This document shows positions 30,977-39,726 of a DNA stretch of 64,000 bases, one piece after another; within the stretch, counting starts at the first letter, position 1; each line of letters begins with the position of its first letter. The notes under the pieces are model-generated. The model was not told the DNA's origin and did not search any database. It saw nothing but the letters and a program-made list of their open reading frames with translations. The stretch comes from Corallococcus macrosporus (lineage in GTDB: Bacteria; Myxococcota; Myxococcia; Myxococcales; Myxococcaceae). Location: contig NZ_JAFIMU010000007.1 in the NCBI RefSeq assembly GCF_017302985.1, positions 2,418,001 through 2,482,000 of the forward strand, read 5' to 3'. The translations under genes were made by a program, and so were the position numbers.

Positions 30977-33253
30977 TCAGGGCGACACGAGGAGGATGCC
31001 CCCGGCGAGCGCGGGTGCCTCGTCATCGCCCATGGCTCGCACGTGGCCTTGGCCCAGCTGTCCGGACGTGTTGAGGCCCCAGCACAGCGCCCGGCCGCTG
31101 GAGAGCACGGCGCAGGTGTGCTGGCCGCCCGCGGTGATGGCCGTGGCGGGGGCGCCGCCCACGTCGATGAAGGCGGTGCCGGGCGCGGACAGGGAGCGCG
31201 TGTTGGCGTAGCCCAGCCGTCCCCGGGCGCCGTTGCCCCAGCACTGGAGCTGGCCGGACTCGAGCAGGGCGCAGGTGTGCTGCGCCCCGGCGGCGACCTG
31301 GACGGCGCGAAGGCCGGACGCCAGCGCCACGGCGGTGAGGGGCGTGGCGTAGTCCGGGTTGCCGTTGCCCACCTGCCCGAAGGCATTGGCGCCCCAGCAG
31401 CGCACCGCGCCCGTGGTGACCAGGGCGCAGGTGTGCTGCGCGCCCAGGGCCAGTTGCACGGCGGTGCCGCCCACGTCCACGTCTCCCGCGGACGACGGCA
31501 ACTCGGTGTCACCGACATCGTCGTCACGGTTGTAACCGAGTTGCCCGTAGGCGTTGGCACCCCAGCAGCGCGGACGGCCGGAGAAGAGCAGGGCGCAGGT
31601 GTGGTCACCGCCCGCGACCACGTCCTGTACGGGCGCGCCGACGGGGACGTCGGTGGTGGGTGGAGGTTCGTTGTCGCCCAACGGGTCGGTGTGGCCCAGG
31701 CCCAGTTGTCCATGCGCGTTGTCACCCCAGCAGCGCACGTGACCGGAGGTGAGCAGGGCGCAGGTGTGGTTGGCACCCGCGGTGATGCGCAGCGCGCGGG
31801 CGCCGCCCAGGTCCACGGTGCCCACGCTGGCGATGGGCTCGTCGTCGCCGATGGCGCGCGAGTGGCCCAGGCCCAGTTGTCCCAGCGCATTGGCGCCCCA
31901 GCAGCGCACGCGGCCGGTGGAGAGCAGGGCGCAGGTGTGGCCCAGGCCGGTGGCCAGTTGCACGGCCTTCTCCCCCGGGGCGAGGGGCACGGGGCCCTTG
32001 GACGCGGGCGTCTCGTCGTCGCCGACGTTGGCGGTGCCGGTGTAGCCAAGCCGGCCCTGCGCGCCGCTGCCGAAGCAGCGCACGGACCCGTCGTTGAGGA
32101 GCGCGCAGGTGTGGCTGTCGCCGGTGCGCAGTTGCGCGACGTCCGTGGGGCCACCCGTCTGCAAGGGGGCGTCGGGGAACTGCTGCGCGCCCAGGCGGTA
32201 GGTGGCGGTGGTGCGGGCTCCGGCGGCGTCGGTGACCTGGAGGGAGAGGTGGCCCTGGAGGGATGGGGCGTAGTGCTGGAGGACGGTGGGGTTGGCCTGC
32301 GTGGTGAAGTCCGGCGCGGGCGTCACGGGCGCGTCCGGGGTGAAGCTCCACGCGTAGTCGAGCGTGCGGGCGGGCTGATCATCCGACACGGTGGCGGCCC
32401 ACGCGACGTCGGAGGTGCCGGCGAGGCGGGACGCGGCCAGGGCCTTGATGACGGGCGCGAAGAGGATGCGCACGCTGGTGCCCAGCGAGTCCGTGGACAG
32501 GTCCGCCGGAAGGACGCGCGTCACGAACGGGGTGCTGATGGAGTGACCCGCCGGGTTCGTGACGGTGAGCGAGTGCGTGTAGTCCGTGGGACTGGGGATG
32601 CCGAAAGGGGGCAGGTAGCGGGCGACGAAGGCGCCGGAGGTGCCGGTGAGCGTGAACGTGCCGCTGGAGGGGAGGAAGGAACCGCCGTCGGTCGCGGCGG
32701 TGAGCGTGAAGGTGAGGGCCTCGCCGGCGGTGGCCTCGACGAAGAAGGTGACGGTGGCGGGCTGTCCGAAGACGAGCTCTCCGGGAAGCTGGATGCGGGG
32801 GATGCGCGGCAGGGTGATGGGCGCGCCGTCGTGGGTGGGCGCGAGCGTGATGGCCACGGCCTCCCGGTCCGCGGCGAGCGTCTGCGTGGTGCTGCCCTGG
32901 AAGAGGAGCACGTCGCCGCCGTCGTAGGCCCGCGCGCTGAACGTGAGCGAGCGGTGGCGCGGCAGGGACGGCATGGTGCCGGACCACCCGGAGGGCGAGG
33001 GCACGAGGTCGAAGTTCGTGAACAGCGCGCTGTGGCTGACCGCGTCCTCCACGTCGACGCGGATCCGCGCCACGTCCGCGAAGGAGAAGCCCGCCAGCGC
33101 GTGCCGTGTCTGGGATTGGGAACCGGTGCTGTCCGTGGAGACGGTGAACGTGACGGAGGCCATGGGCTCCGGCGCGACGGCATCCGTCGTGGGCGACGTG
33201 CACGCGGCGGCGGTGCACAGCAGGAGGAGCGCGAGGGCGGCGGGCTTCGTCAT
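30977..33253 (-). CDS. RCC1-repeat lipoprotein (copy A)
   Basis: This is a 758-residue surface or periplasmic protein. It has a lipoprotein signal (MTKPAALALLLLCTAAACTS, lipid Cys about 18), then a beta-rich front half with two Ig-like stretches (to about 360). Then come about seven RCC1-type propeller repeats, each with the pattern xHTCALLxxGxVRCWGxNxxGQLGxG. The propeller may bind a protein or surface ligand; in bacteria these proteins are of unknown role and usually multicopy in myxobacteria. It is a tandem paralogue of the 33321-35735 gene, sharing the same order of domains. Six of the repeats contain two Cys (CAL, RCW) likely forming disulphides outside the cytoplasm. Confidence 0.85.
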   Translation of the reverse strand: MTKPAALALLLLCTAAACTSPTTDAVAPEPMASVTFTVSTDSTGSQSQTRHALAGFSFADVARIRVDVEDAVSHSALFTNFDLVPSPSGWSGTMPSLPRHRSLTFSARAYDGGDVLLFQGSTTQTLAADREAVAITLAPTHDGAPITLPRIPRIQLPGELVFGQPATVTFFVEATAGEALTFTLTAATDGGSFLPSSGTFTLTGTSGAFVARYLPPFGIPSPTDYTHSLTVTNPAGHSISTPFVTRVLPADLSTDSLGTSVRILFAPVIKALAASRLAGTSDVAWAATVSDDQPARTLDYAWSFTPDAPVTPAPDFTTQANPTVLQHYAPSLQGHLSLQVTDAAGARTTATYRLGAQQFPDAPLQTGGPTDVAQLRTGDSHTCALLNDGSVRCFGSGAQGRLGYTGTANVGDDETPASKGPVPLAPGEKAVQLATGLGHTCALLSTGRVRCWGANALGQLGLGHSRAIGDDEPIASVGTVDLGGARALRITAGANHTCALLTSGHVRCWGDNAHGQLGLGHTDPLGDNEPPPTTDVPVGAPVQDVVAGGDHTCALLFSGRPRCWGANAYGQLGYNRDDDVGDTELPSSAGDVDVGGTAVQLALGAQHTCALVTTGAVRCWGANAFGQVGNGNPDYATPLTAVALASGLRAVQVAAGAQHTCALLESGQLQCWGNGARGRLGYANTRSLSAPGTAFIDVGGAPATAITAGGQHTCAVLSSGRALCWGLNTSGQLGQGHVRAMGDDEAPALAGGILLVSP

Positions 33254-33277
33254 GACTCTCACGGAAGGGAAAGCGAA

Positions 33278-33307
33278 GCGGGCGCCCGGCGTGTGCCGGG
33301 CGCCCGC
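33278..33307 (-). terminator. Very strong hairpin between the two RCC1 genes
   Basis: GCGGGCGCCCGGC (33278-33290) pairs perfectly with GCCGGGCGCCCGC (33295-33307): 13 bp with a GTGT loop, directly after the stop of the upstream RCC1 gene. On the minus strand a GCTTTCCC tail follows. It separates or attenuates transcription between the tandem paralogues. Confidence 0.75.
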
Positions 33308-33320
33308 GAGTGTTCAGGGA

Positions 33321-35735
33321 CTACGGGGTCGGGGGCAGGAGCGGGACGTCGCCGAAGGGCAGCTCGTTGTCGCCGATATTGTTGCTGTTGCCATAGCCGA
33401 GTTGCCCGAGGTTGCCCCGGCCCCAGCAGCGCGCCTTGCCCGTGGAGAGCAGTGCGCAGGTGTGCTGTCCGACGGAGGCGTTGACCTGGTAGGCCGTCGC
33501 CCCGTCCAGGTCCACCGCGCCACCCGGCGTGTTCAGACCCACGTTGACGGGCACGGCGGTGCTGTAGCCGAGCTGGCCGTAGCTGTTGCTGCCCCAGCAC
33601 CGCACGCTGCCGTTGGAGACCAGGGCGCAGACATGCTCGCTGCCCGCCGACACCTGGAGGGCCGTGAGGCCCACGCCCAGGGTCACGGTCGTCTGGTTCG
33701 CGAGGGTCTTGTAGTAGCAGTAAGCCGAGCCACCGTACTCAGGGCACCACGGGACGTAGGACGTGGTGCCGGTGTTCGGGCCCGTCCCCAGTTGCCCGCT
33801 GACGTTGCTTCCCCAGCAGACGATGCCGCCGGACTTCTGCAGCGCGCAGGTGGAATAGGCACCCGCGCTGATCTGCGCCACGGGGCCACCGGGCTCGAAG
33901 GCGACCTGGCCGGCAGGAGTCTCGGTGTCACCAATGTCCTGGAGGTGGCCATAACCCAGCTGCCCCTGGTTGTTGCGCCCCCAGCACAGCATCTTGCCGG
34001 TGGAGAGCAGGGCGCAGGTATGCGCCGCGCCCGCGGTGATGTCAGTGGCGGTGGCCCCGCCCAGGTTCACGTCGCCGGCCTTCCAGGGCTGCTCGTTGTC
34101 GCCGACGTTTTCCGTGCTTCCGTAGCCCAGCTGGCCGTTGGTGCCACGACCCCAGCAGCGCACGCTGCCGCCGGCCATCACCGCGCAGGTGTGGTCGCCG
34201 CCCGCGGCGATGCGGATGGCGGGACCGCCCAGGTTCACGAAGCCCGCGTCGATGACGGGCTCGCCATCACCGATGTGCTGCGTGCTGTTGTAGCCCAACT
34301 GCCCGAAGGTGTTCTGGCCCCAGCAGCGCACGTCGCCCGTGCTCAGCAGGGCGCAGGTGTGGTTGTAGCCCGTGGCCAGCTTCGTGGCCTTGCCCAGTAG
34401 GTTCACCGGGCCCTCCAGGTACGGCAGTCGCGACGGAGCGTCACCCAGGTTGTAGCCGTTCGCGTAGCCGAGCTGCCCGTAGTTGCCCTGACCCCAGCAG
34501 CGCACGGAGCCATCATTCAGCATCGCGCAGGTGTGACCATTGCCGCCGCGGATGGTGTTGATGCCGTCGAGCGGCCCCTGGGCCACGGGCTCGTCCGGGA
34601 ACTGGCCCGGCGTGAGCTTGTAGTTGAGGGTGGTGGTGCCGTTGTTCGTGTCGGTCACGGACATCTTCAGGTCGCCCTGAAGCGTGGTGGTGTAGTGCTG
34701 GAGGGTGGTGGGATTCGTCTGGGTGGTGAACGCAGGCAGCGGATCCGGCGTGGTGCCGGCCGACGGCGTGAAGGTCCACGCGTAGGTCAGCGCCTCCTCG
34801 GGCGTGTCATCCGCGACGGTGGCCGTGAACTTCACGTCCGTGCCGGTGCGCTGGGCATTCAGGCCATTGATGACGGGGTTGAAGAGCACGGCGACGGACG
34901 TGTCGATGACGCCGCTGCTGGTCTCCGGAGGCAGCACCTTCGTGGTGAACGTCGTGCTGATGGAGTGCCCGGCCGGATTCGTCACCGTGACGGTGTGGCT
35001 GAAGGTCGTCTCGGTGGAGACGGTGGGCGGCGAGTACTGCGAGACGAACGCGCCGGCCGTGTTCAGCAGGGTGATGCCACCGGTGGTGGGCGAGAAGCCG
35101 CCGCTGCCCGTCGCGGGCGTGGAGGTGATGGAGTAGGTGAGCGCCTCGCCGACGTTCGCTTCGACGAAGAAGGTGATGTTGCCCGACTGCGCGGAGGCGA
35201 AGGCGGAAGGGATGCTGATCTTCTTGATGCGGGGGATGGAGATGTTGGCGCCGTTGGTGGCCGAGGCCAGCGGGATGGTGACGGTCTGGAAGTCGAGGGT
35301 GAGGGTGGCGTTGAGCGACCCGGAGAAGAGCGGGGTGCCGGACGCACTGGCCGCGCGGGCCTCGAAGAGCAGGGCCTTGGCCTTGGGAAGGAAGGGCAGC
35401 TTGCCGGTCCAGGCCTGGGCGGAGGTGAAGAGGTCGAAGTTCTTGAAGAGGGGGACCTTCGAGCCGGAGGAGACGTCGTAGACGTCGATGCGGATGCTGG
35501 CGACGTCGGCGTAGCTGAAGGCCTGCGCGGACACGCGGCCCTTCACCGCCGCGGAGTACAGGTCCTGGGCGCCAATGGAGACGGTGACCTGCGATTGCGT
35601 CTGCTCGGACGGCGCGGAGGGGCCTGGCGCCTCGGTGCCCGAGCTGCACGCGGCCATCCACGGCGAGGACAACGACAGCAGCAGCGCGCCCAGCATGCCG
35701 CGCGACCGGAACCAACGGGGAGACGTGCTCTTCAC
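33321..35735 (-). CDS. RCC1-repeat lipoprotein (copy B)
   Basis: This 804-residue paralogue of copy A has a lipoprotein signal (RGMLGALLLSLSSPWMAACS, lipid Cys about 30) and front beta domains (FFVEANVGEALTYSI, HTVTVTNPAGHSISTTF) matching copy A nearly residue by residue in places. About eight RCC1 blades follow with the pattern HTCALLSTGxxxCWGxNxxGQLGYG. One blade carries an insertion with extra Cys (WCPEYGGSAYCYYK). GTG 35735 with AAGGAG 7 bases upstream is the start, since the longer frame upstream lacks signal-peptide character. A promoter is proposed at 36001-36028, giving a leader of about 260 bases. The role is unknown; an exported binding protein is likely. Confidence 0.87.
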   Translation of the reverse strand: MKSTSPRWFRSRGMLGALLLSLSSPWMAACSSGTEAPGPSAPSEQTQSQVTVSIGAQDLYSAAVKGRVSAQAFSYADVASIRIDVYDVSSGSKVPLFKNFDLFTSAQAWTGKLPFLPKAKALLFEARAASASGTPLFSGSLNATLTLDFQTVTIPLASATNGANISIPRIKKISIPSAFASAQSGNITFFVEANVGEALTYSITSTPATGSGGFSPTTGGITLLNTAGAFVSQYSPPTVSTETTFSHTVTVTNPAGHSISTTFTTKVLPPETSSGVIDTSVAVLFNPVINGLNAQRTGTDVKFTATVADDTPEEALTYAWTFTPSAGTTPDPLPAFTTQTNPTTLQHYTTTLQGDLKMSVTDTNNGTTTLNYKLTPGQFPDEPVAQGPLDGINTIRGGNGHTCAMLNDGSVRCWGQGNYGQLGYANGYNLGDAPSRLPYLEGPVNLLGKATKLATGYNHTCALLSTGDVRCWGQNTFGQLGYNSTQHIGDGEPVIDAGFVNLGGPAIRIAAGGDHTCAVMAGGSVRCWGRGTNGQLGYGSTENVGDNEQPWKAGDVNLGGATATDITAGAAHTCALLSTGKMLCWGRNNQGQLGYGHLQDIGDTETPAGQVAFEPGGPVAQISAGAYSTCALQKSGGIVCWGSNVSGQLGTGPNTGTTSYVPWCPEYGGSAYCYYKTLANQTTVTLGVGLTALQVSAGSEHVCALVSNGSVRCWGSNSYGQLGYSTAVPVNVGLNTPGGAVDLDGATAYQVNASVGQHTCALLSTGKARCWGRGNLGQLGYGNSNNIGDNELPFGDVPLLPPTP

Positions 35736-36321
35736 GAAGACACTCCTTGGGAAGACAGACAGTGGAGAAGGCCAATGACTCGCACCGGGCACACGCCGGC
35801 CTCACGTGCCCGGGCCGGAGCCCGGAGACACGTTTTCCGTGCCGCGCTCGGAGGGAGCGCGGCCGGGGGACGTCACGGAAGACAGAGGGAAAGGACAGGC
35901 GTTCGCCGACCCGGGGAGACCTCCCGGCCCTCGGCGGATGTCTGGTGTGCAGCCAGCGACGACGGGAACAGCGCCAGCGGGTGAAAAGACTGTCACGCCT
36001 TTTATTGGCTTCCGCGAAAGCGTGTCAATGTCTGGGTTTGCGCTGACTGGCGGGTGGAATGCGTGTCAGTCGCGGCGGACCCGCGCGGTGACAGGAATCG
36101 TCATCCCTCCCGGCGCTCGAGCTGGCGGAAGTGGAGCGCGGGGTGACGCACCGGGTTGATGAGTGAAGGGAAACAAGTAAGTCACGGAAGCTTTGTCAAA
36201 CACCCCAGTGCTCCATGGCGCGCACGGCCCCCGGGAGTGACAGCCATTGACCGGCGGTGGCACCCCGTTGGTCCGGGGGGACTCGGGTGGCGCGGGTCCC
36301 AGAATGCCGCGCGGCACGGGC
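35736..36321. other. Long intergenic region upstream of RCC1 copy B
   Basis: No credible gene is seen; short open frames on both strands have random composition. Two less GC-rich patches stand out: 35980-36060, holding the promoter, and 36150-36215. The latter has a second TTGACA on the minus strand (36194-36199) without a good -10. GTCAC/GTGAC words recur around 35992, 36089, 36142 and 36181. The region also holds the 3' flank of the kinase gene at 36322. Confidence 0.5.
36001..36028 (-). promoter_or_regulatory. Sigma70-type promoter for RCC1 copy B
   Basis: On the minus strand a consensus TTGACA (36028-36023) and AATAAA (36006-36001) are 16 bases apart in an AT-rich patch. Transcription would begin near 35994, about 260 bases before GTG 35735. 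The long leader may hold additional control. Confidence 0.5.
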
Positions 36322-37632
36322 TCACACCGGCTGGTGGCCGTCGTCGTCGTCCTCGAAGTCGTCTCCCGGAACCACCTCATCCGGTCCGGCCAGCTCGTCC
36401 AGGTCCTCCACCAGGTCCTGCTGCATGGGCAGGGGTTCCTCGCTCAGGTCCGGCGTCATGTCGTCGCCTCCCAGGAACGGCGGCGGGCGCTCGGTCGCGG
36501 CCTCGGCTGACATCGCGGCCTCCTCGGCGGTCAGCTCCGCCGGGTGCAGCCCGCCCTCCAGCAGCTCCGCCTGGTTGCGCCTGCCGGTGGCCTCCCTCGC
36601 CGCCGCCTCCACCTCCTCCGCCGCGGCCTGCCGTCCGTACGCGGGCGCGTGCTCGCGCAGCCACTCCCGCAGCGCGGCGGCCAGCTCCGCCCCCGTGGCG
36701 AAGCGATCCGCCGGAGCCTGCCGCAGCGCCCGGGCCACCACCGCGCGCAGCCCCTCCGGCACGTCGCGCGCCAGGTGCTCCACCTGCGCGGGCCCCACCA
36801 GCGCCATGCGCGCCGCCACCTCCGTCAGGGGCATCCACGTGGGCCCCTGCGCCTGCACCAGCGGCAGGTCCGGCGGCGGGAGCGCCACGTCCCCCTCCTG
36901 CGCCAGCGGGTGCGTCCCCGTCAGCACCTCCAGCAGCACCAGCCCCAGCGAGAACAGGTCGCTCCTCGCGTCCACGGGCTCGCGCCGCAGGGCTTCTGGC
37001 GACGCGTACGCCACGTCCCCCTTCACCAGCGGGCGGCTGGTGATTTCCCGCCCCGGCAGCGTGGAGAAGGCGGCGGTGAAGTTGGTGAGCTTCACCTCGC
37101 CGTGCACGCCCAGGCGCAGGTTCCGGGGGCTCACGTCCCGGTGCACGATGCCCAGCGGCCGGTTCCACTCGTCGCGCAGCGTGTGCGCGTGGTGCAGCGC
37201 CTCCGCCACCTCCGACACCACCCACGCGCCGAAGGCCGGAGACATGGGCTTGCGCCGCATGGCCACCAGGTTCAGCACCGTGTCCAGCGACCGGCCCTCC
37301 ACGTACTCCATCACCACGTGCGGGACGCCCCGGTACGCCTTCAGGTGGTAGACCTTCGCGATGCCCGGGTGGTTGAGCCGGAACGTCAGCTCCACCTCCT
37401 CCACCAGCCGCCGGCGCTCCACGAAACCGGACGGGTTGCGCAGCCGCTTGATGACCACCGGGCCGCCCATCCCGCCCCGGTAGCGCCGCCGCGCCAGCAT
37501 CAGCAGCTCCCCGGTGGCGCGCACCTCCAGCTTGCGCACGAACTCGAAGGCCGTGCCGCCCACCGTGAACAGCACGCGCGGCCGGCGGGGCACGCCGGGA
37601 ATCTCCTCCGTCGTCGTATCGGGCGTCTTCAT
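36322..37632 (-). CDS. Ser/Thr kinase-like protein, probably catalytically impaired
   Basis: This is a 436-residue protein with a Hanks-type kinase domain (about 30-310) and an acidic tail (310-436, ending EDDDDGHQPV) without a membrane segment. The VAIK-type Lys is present (VVIKRL, K62) and the catalytic loop is complete (HRDVSPRN, 164-171). However, the metal-binding DFG is TNF (N184, F185, T186) and the glycine-rich loop is not recognisable (VRATGELLMLARRR). Loss of the DFG Asp normally removes or greatly reduces kinase activity, so this is likely a pseudokinase or a regulatory kinase. The Pro/Glu-rich C-terminus may bind partners. It lies downstream of an intact kinase gene, on the same strand. 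Confidence 0.85.
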   Translation of the reverse strand: MKTPDTTTEEIPGVPRRPRVLFTVGGTAFEFVRKLEVRATGELLMLARRRYRGGMGGPVVIKRLRNPSGFVERRRLVEEVELTFRLNHPGIAKVYHLKAYRGVPHVVMEYVEGRSLDTVLNLVAMRRKPMSPAFGAWVVSEVAEALHHAHTLRDEWNRPLGIVHRDVSPRNLRLGVHGEVKLTNFTAAFSTLPGREITSRPLVKGDVAYASPEALRREPVDARSDLFSLGLVLLEVLTGTHPLAQEGDVALPPPDLPLVQAQGPTWMPLTEVAARMALVGPAQVEHLARDVPEGLRAVVARALRQAPADRFATGAELAAALREWLREHAPAYGRQAAAEEVEAAAREATGRRNQAELLEGGLHPAELTAEEAAMSAEAATERPPPFLGGDDMTPDLSEEPLPMQQDLVEDLDELAGPDEVVPGDDFEDDDDGHQPV

Positions 37633-37747
37633 GTCCTGCCTTTCAACCTCTAGGGTCGAGCGGGAATCGCTCAACCCCGCAGGTAGCACAAACCCTGTCG
37701 CGGGGAAAACCTCCAGGGTTGTGTGGAAGTCACAGGACGCCCGGGGT

Positions 37748-38962
37748 TCAGCCGCCCCGGCGCAATCCCAGACGCCGCAGCCACTGCTCCCAGCGCCTGC
37801 GCCATGCCAGGCGCCGGGCCAGCCACCAGGGCATGGGCGGGGGCATGGGCGCGGCCAGCCCCGCGGACGGTCCGGGCGGCGACGGCACCGGCGGCGTGGG
37901 GGCGCTCGAGTGCGGCGGAGCGCCCGGCACGCGCCGCTCGTACGCGCGGGCCCAGCGGCGCAGCTCGCGGGCCTCCTCGTTGCCGTCGAAGTACGCGTCG
38001 GACTCCTCCGTGACGGCCTCGTGGGGCGGCGGCGCGTTGAACAGCGGCCGGTCCCAACTGGCCGGGGCTCGCTCCAGCGCGGCGCTCAGGTCGGTATAGA
38101 GGTCCGAGCCCATCTGGTAGCGCTGGCTGACGTCCTGGCGCAGCAGCCGCTCGCAGATGTCATTGAGCGCGCGGGGCACGCGCGGGTTGAGCGAGCGCGC
38201 CGTCCTCCCCTTGATGGTCTGGATTCCCCCCAGCAGCGCCGCGGCCGGCAGGTCCGGCGGGTAGGGGAAGTCCCCGGTGAGCACCTGGAAGAGCGTGAGC
38301 CCCAGCGAATAGAGGTCGTCCGTGGGCTGGTAGACGTAGCGGGCCATGCCCTTGGGGTTGTTCAGCCAGTAGCGCAAGAGCTCCGGGCTGCGGTAGCTGG
38401 GCGTGCCCGGCGGGGGCCGGCCGTCGGTGATGGCCGGGGCGCAGGCGTGGTCGCTGGAGCCGAAGTCCACCAGCACCGGCCGCTCGTCCGACGCGCGCAC
38501 GATGATGTTGCTGCCCTTGATGTCCCGGTGGCGCACGCCCGCGCGGTGGATGAAGTCCAGCGTCAGCGCCAGCTCCGCGAACAGCCGCGCCACCTGCCGC
38601 GCGGACGGCTTCGCCTCCACCGCCCAGTCCGACAGCGTGGGACCCTCCACGTAGTCCATGACCAGGAAGAGGTAGCCCGTGCGCGGGTGCGGCCAGCGGT
38701 GGTAGCCGCGCAGCGCCACCACGTTCGGGTGGGTCATGCGGTGCAGCACGCTCACCTCCTTGAGCGTGCGCGCGTCCACCTGCGAGCCCTCCTCGGAGTC
38801 CTGCGGCCCCTGGAGCGCGAACTTCAGCGCCACGTGGAAGCCCCCGGTCTCCGCCAGGAACACGGTGCCGTAGCCGCCGGTGGCCAGGCGCTTCAACAGC
38901 CGGAAGCTGCCCACCACCTCCTGCGGCTGGAGCAGCAGCGGATGTCCTCCCTCCAGGCTCAT
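37748..38962 (-). CDS. Hanks-type Ser/Thr protein kinase
   Basis: This 404-residue kinase has intact catalytic parts: glycine loop ATGGYGTV (27-34), Lys in VALKFAL (K47), HRDIKGSN (145-152) and DFGSSD (166-171), and the activation end PSYRSPELLRYW. Residues 290-370 are an acidic/Pro-rich linker. The last 35 residues (PPPMPWWLARRLAWRRRWEQ...) form a Trp/Arg-rich basic helix that may lie on the membrane surface. No transmembrane helix is seen. Its 5' end faces the XRE regulator gene at 39194 across a 231-bp divergent region containing the inverted repeats, so the regulator may control it. Confidence 0.9.
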   Translation of the reverse strand: MSLEGGHPLLLQPQEVVGSFRLLKRLATGGYGTVFLAETGGFHVALKFALQGPQDSEEGSQVDARTLKEVSVLHRMTHPNVVALRGYHRWPHPRTGYLFLVMDYVEGPTLSDWAVEAKPSARQVARLFAELALTLDFIHRAGVRHRDIKGSNIIVRASDERPVLVDFGSSDHACAPAITDGRPPPGTPSYRSPELLRYWLNNPKGMARYVYQPTDDLYSLGLTLFQVLTGDFPYPPDLPAAALLGGIQTIKGRTARSLNPRVPRALNDICERLLRQDVSQRYQMGSDLYTDLSAALERAPASWDRPLFNAPPPHEAVTEESDAYFDGNEEARELRRWARAYERRVPGAPPHSSAPTPPVPSPPGPSAGLAAPMPPPMPWWLARRLAWRRRWEQWLRRLGLRRGG

Positions 38963-39126
38963 TGCGGAAGGCCTCCTTCGCCCGAGGGAAGCCGGGCTTC
39001 TTCAGGATGTGGGGGGTTCAATCGGAGAGCGGGAACGTGGCTGGGAGGATGCATGCGGGAAAGGCCCCGTTGGACCTCTCAGGTCCATAGCATGGCGGAT
39101 GCCCCTTGGGGTAGTGTTGGTGCCGT

Positions 39127-39152
39127 GTCAGGTAGGATGCCGGACACCTGAC
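39127..39152 (+). promoter_or_regulatory. Inverted repeat operator before XRE regulator
   Basis: GTCAGGT (39127-39133) and ACCTGAC (39146-39152) are perfect inverted arms with a 12-base gap, 42 bases before ATG 39194. A second small palindrome, GGACCT/AGGTCC around CTC, lies at 39072-39086. Both fit binding by the adjacent XRE dimer to control itself and the divergent kinase. Confidence 0.5.
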
Positions 39153-39193
39153 TTCATGGGAGACACGGTCCGGCCAGGGGTGGGTGAGCGGCA

Positions 39194-39571
39194 ATGAACG
39201 AGGAGCTGGCCATCACGGTAGGCACCGCGGCGCGCGAGGCCCGCGAGCGGCAGGGCCTGACCCAGGGCGACGTCGCCAGCCAGGTGGGCATCGCGATGGA
39301 GGTCTACAGCCGGATGGAGCGCGGGCGCGTGCTGCCCAGCTCCACCACCCTGCGCAGGCTGTGCATGGTGTTGCGCATCCGCGCGGACACGCTCCTGGGG
39401 CTGGACGGGCCCACGCCTCCGGAAGAGGCGCGCACGCTGGCGCTCGCGGACCGGGAGGAGGATCCACCCACCCTGCGCAGGCTGGTGCGCGCGCTCAGGC
39501 CCCTGGATGAAGAGGACCTCAAGGCCATGGGGCTCATCATCCAGGGCGCGCTCGCGCTCCGGGAGCGCTAG
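39194..39571 (+). CDS. XRE-family transcription regulator (copy A)
   Basis: This is a 125-residue protein with a helix-turn-helix of the XRE/Cro type (about 10-66): AAREARERQGLTQGDVASQV for the first helices, GIAMEVYSRMERGRVLPSST with the recognition helix, then RLCMVLRIRADTLLGLD. The tail (70-125) is helical and acidic (LRRLVRALRPLDEEDLKAMG). The recognition block VGIAMEVYSRMERGR is identical to that of the protein at 44345, so both may read the same or similar DNA site. It is divergent from a Ser/Thr kinase gene. Confidence 0.9.
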   Translation: MNEELAITVGTAAREARERQGLTQGDVASQVGIAMEVYSRMERGRVLPSSTTLRRLCMVLRIRADTLLGLDGPTPPEEARTLALADREEDPPTLRRLVRALRPLDEEDLKAMGLIIQGALALRER

Positions 39572-39726
39572 TCGTTCAAGCTCCGCGCGCGGGCCTCCGA
39601 AGGCCCGCGCGTTGTGGGCGACGTCACCCGTGGGATGGGCCGTCGTGGGACAACCCTGGAGGTCATGTCGATTTCAAGGAGGGGCGCGAACTCAAGCGCC
39701 TACCCACCACGTCACCGTGGAACCGC

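Noticed and set aside
30482-33484. 1000-residue open frame on the plus strand antisense to RCC1 copy A
   Set aside because: It mirrors the coding strand of a clear RCC1 lipoprotein, has Gly/Ala/Arg/Val/His-rich low-complexity composition and no domain. It is a by-product of high GC3.
33900-35700. Repeated DNA in RCC1 genes as a possible CRISPR or tandem repeat element
   Set aside because: The repeats are protein-coding blades of about 150 bases with variable sequence, not short identical repeats with spacers.
36066-36380. Minus-strand open frame in the RCC1 leader region
   Set aside because: No homologous look, no ribosome site, random composition and overlap with the kinase 3' end.
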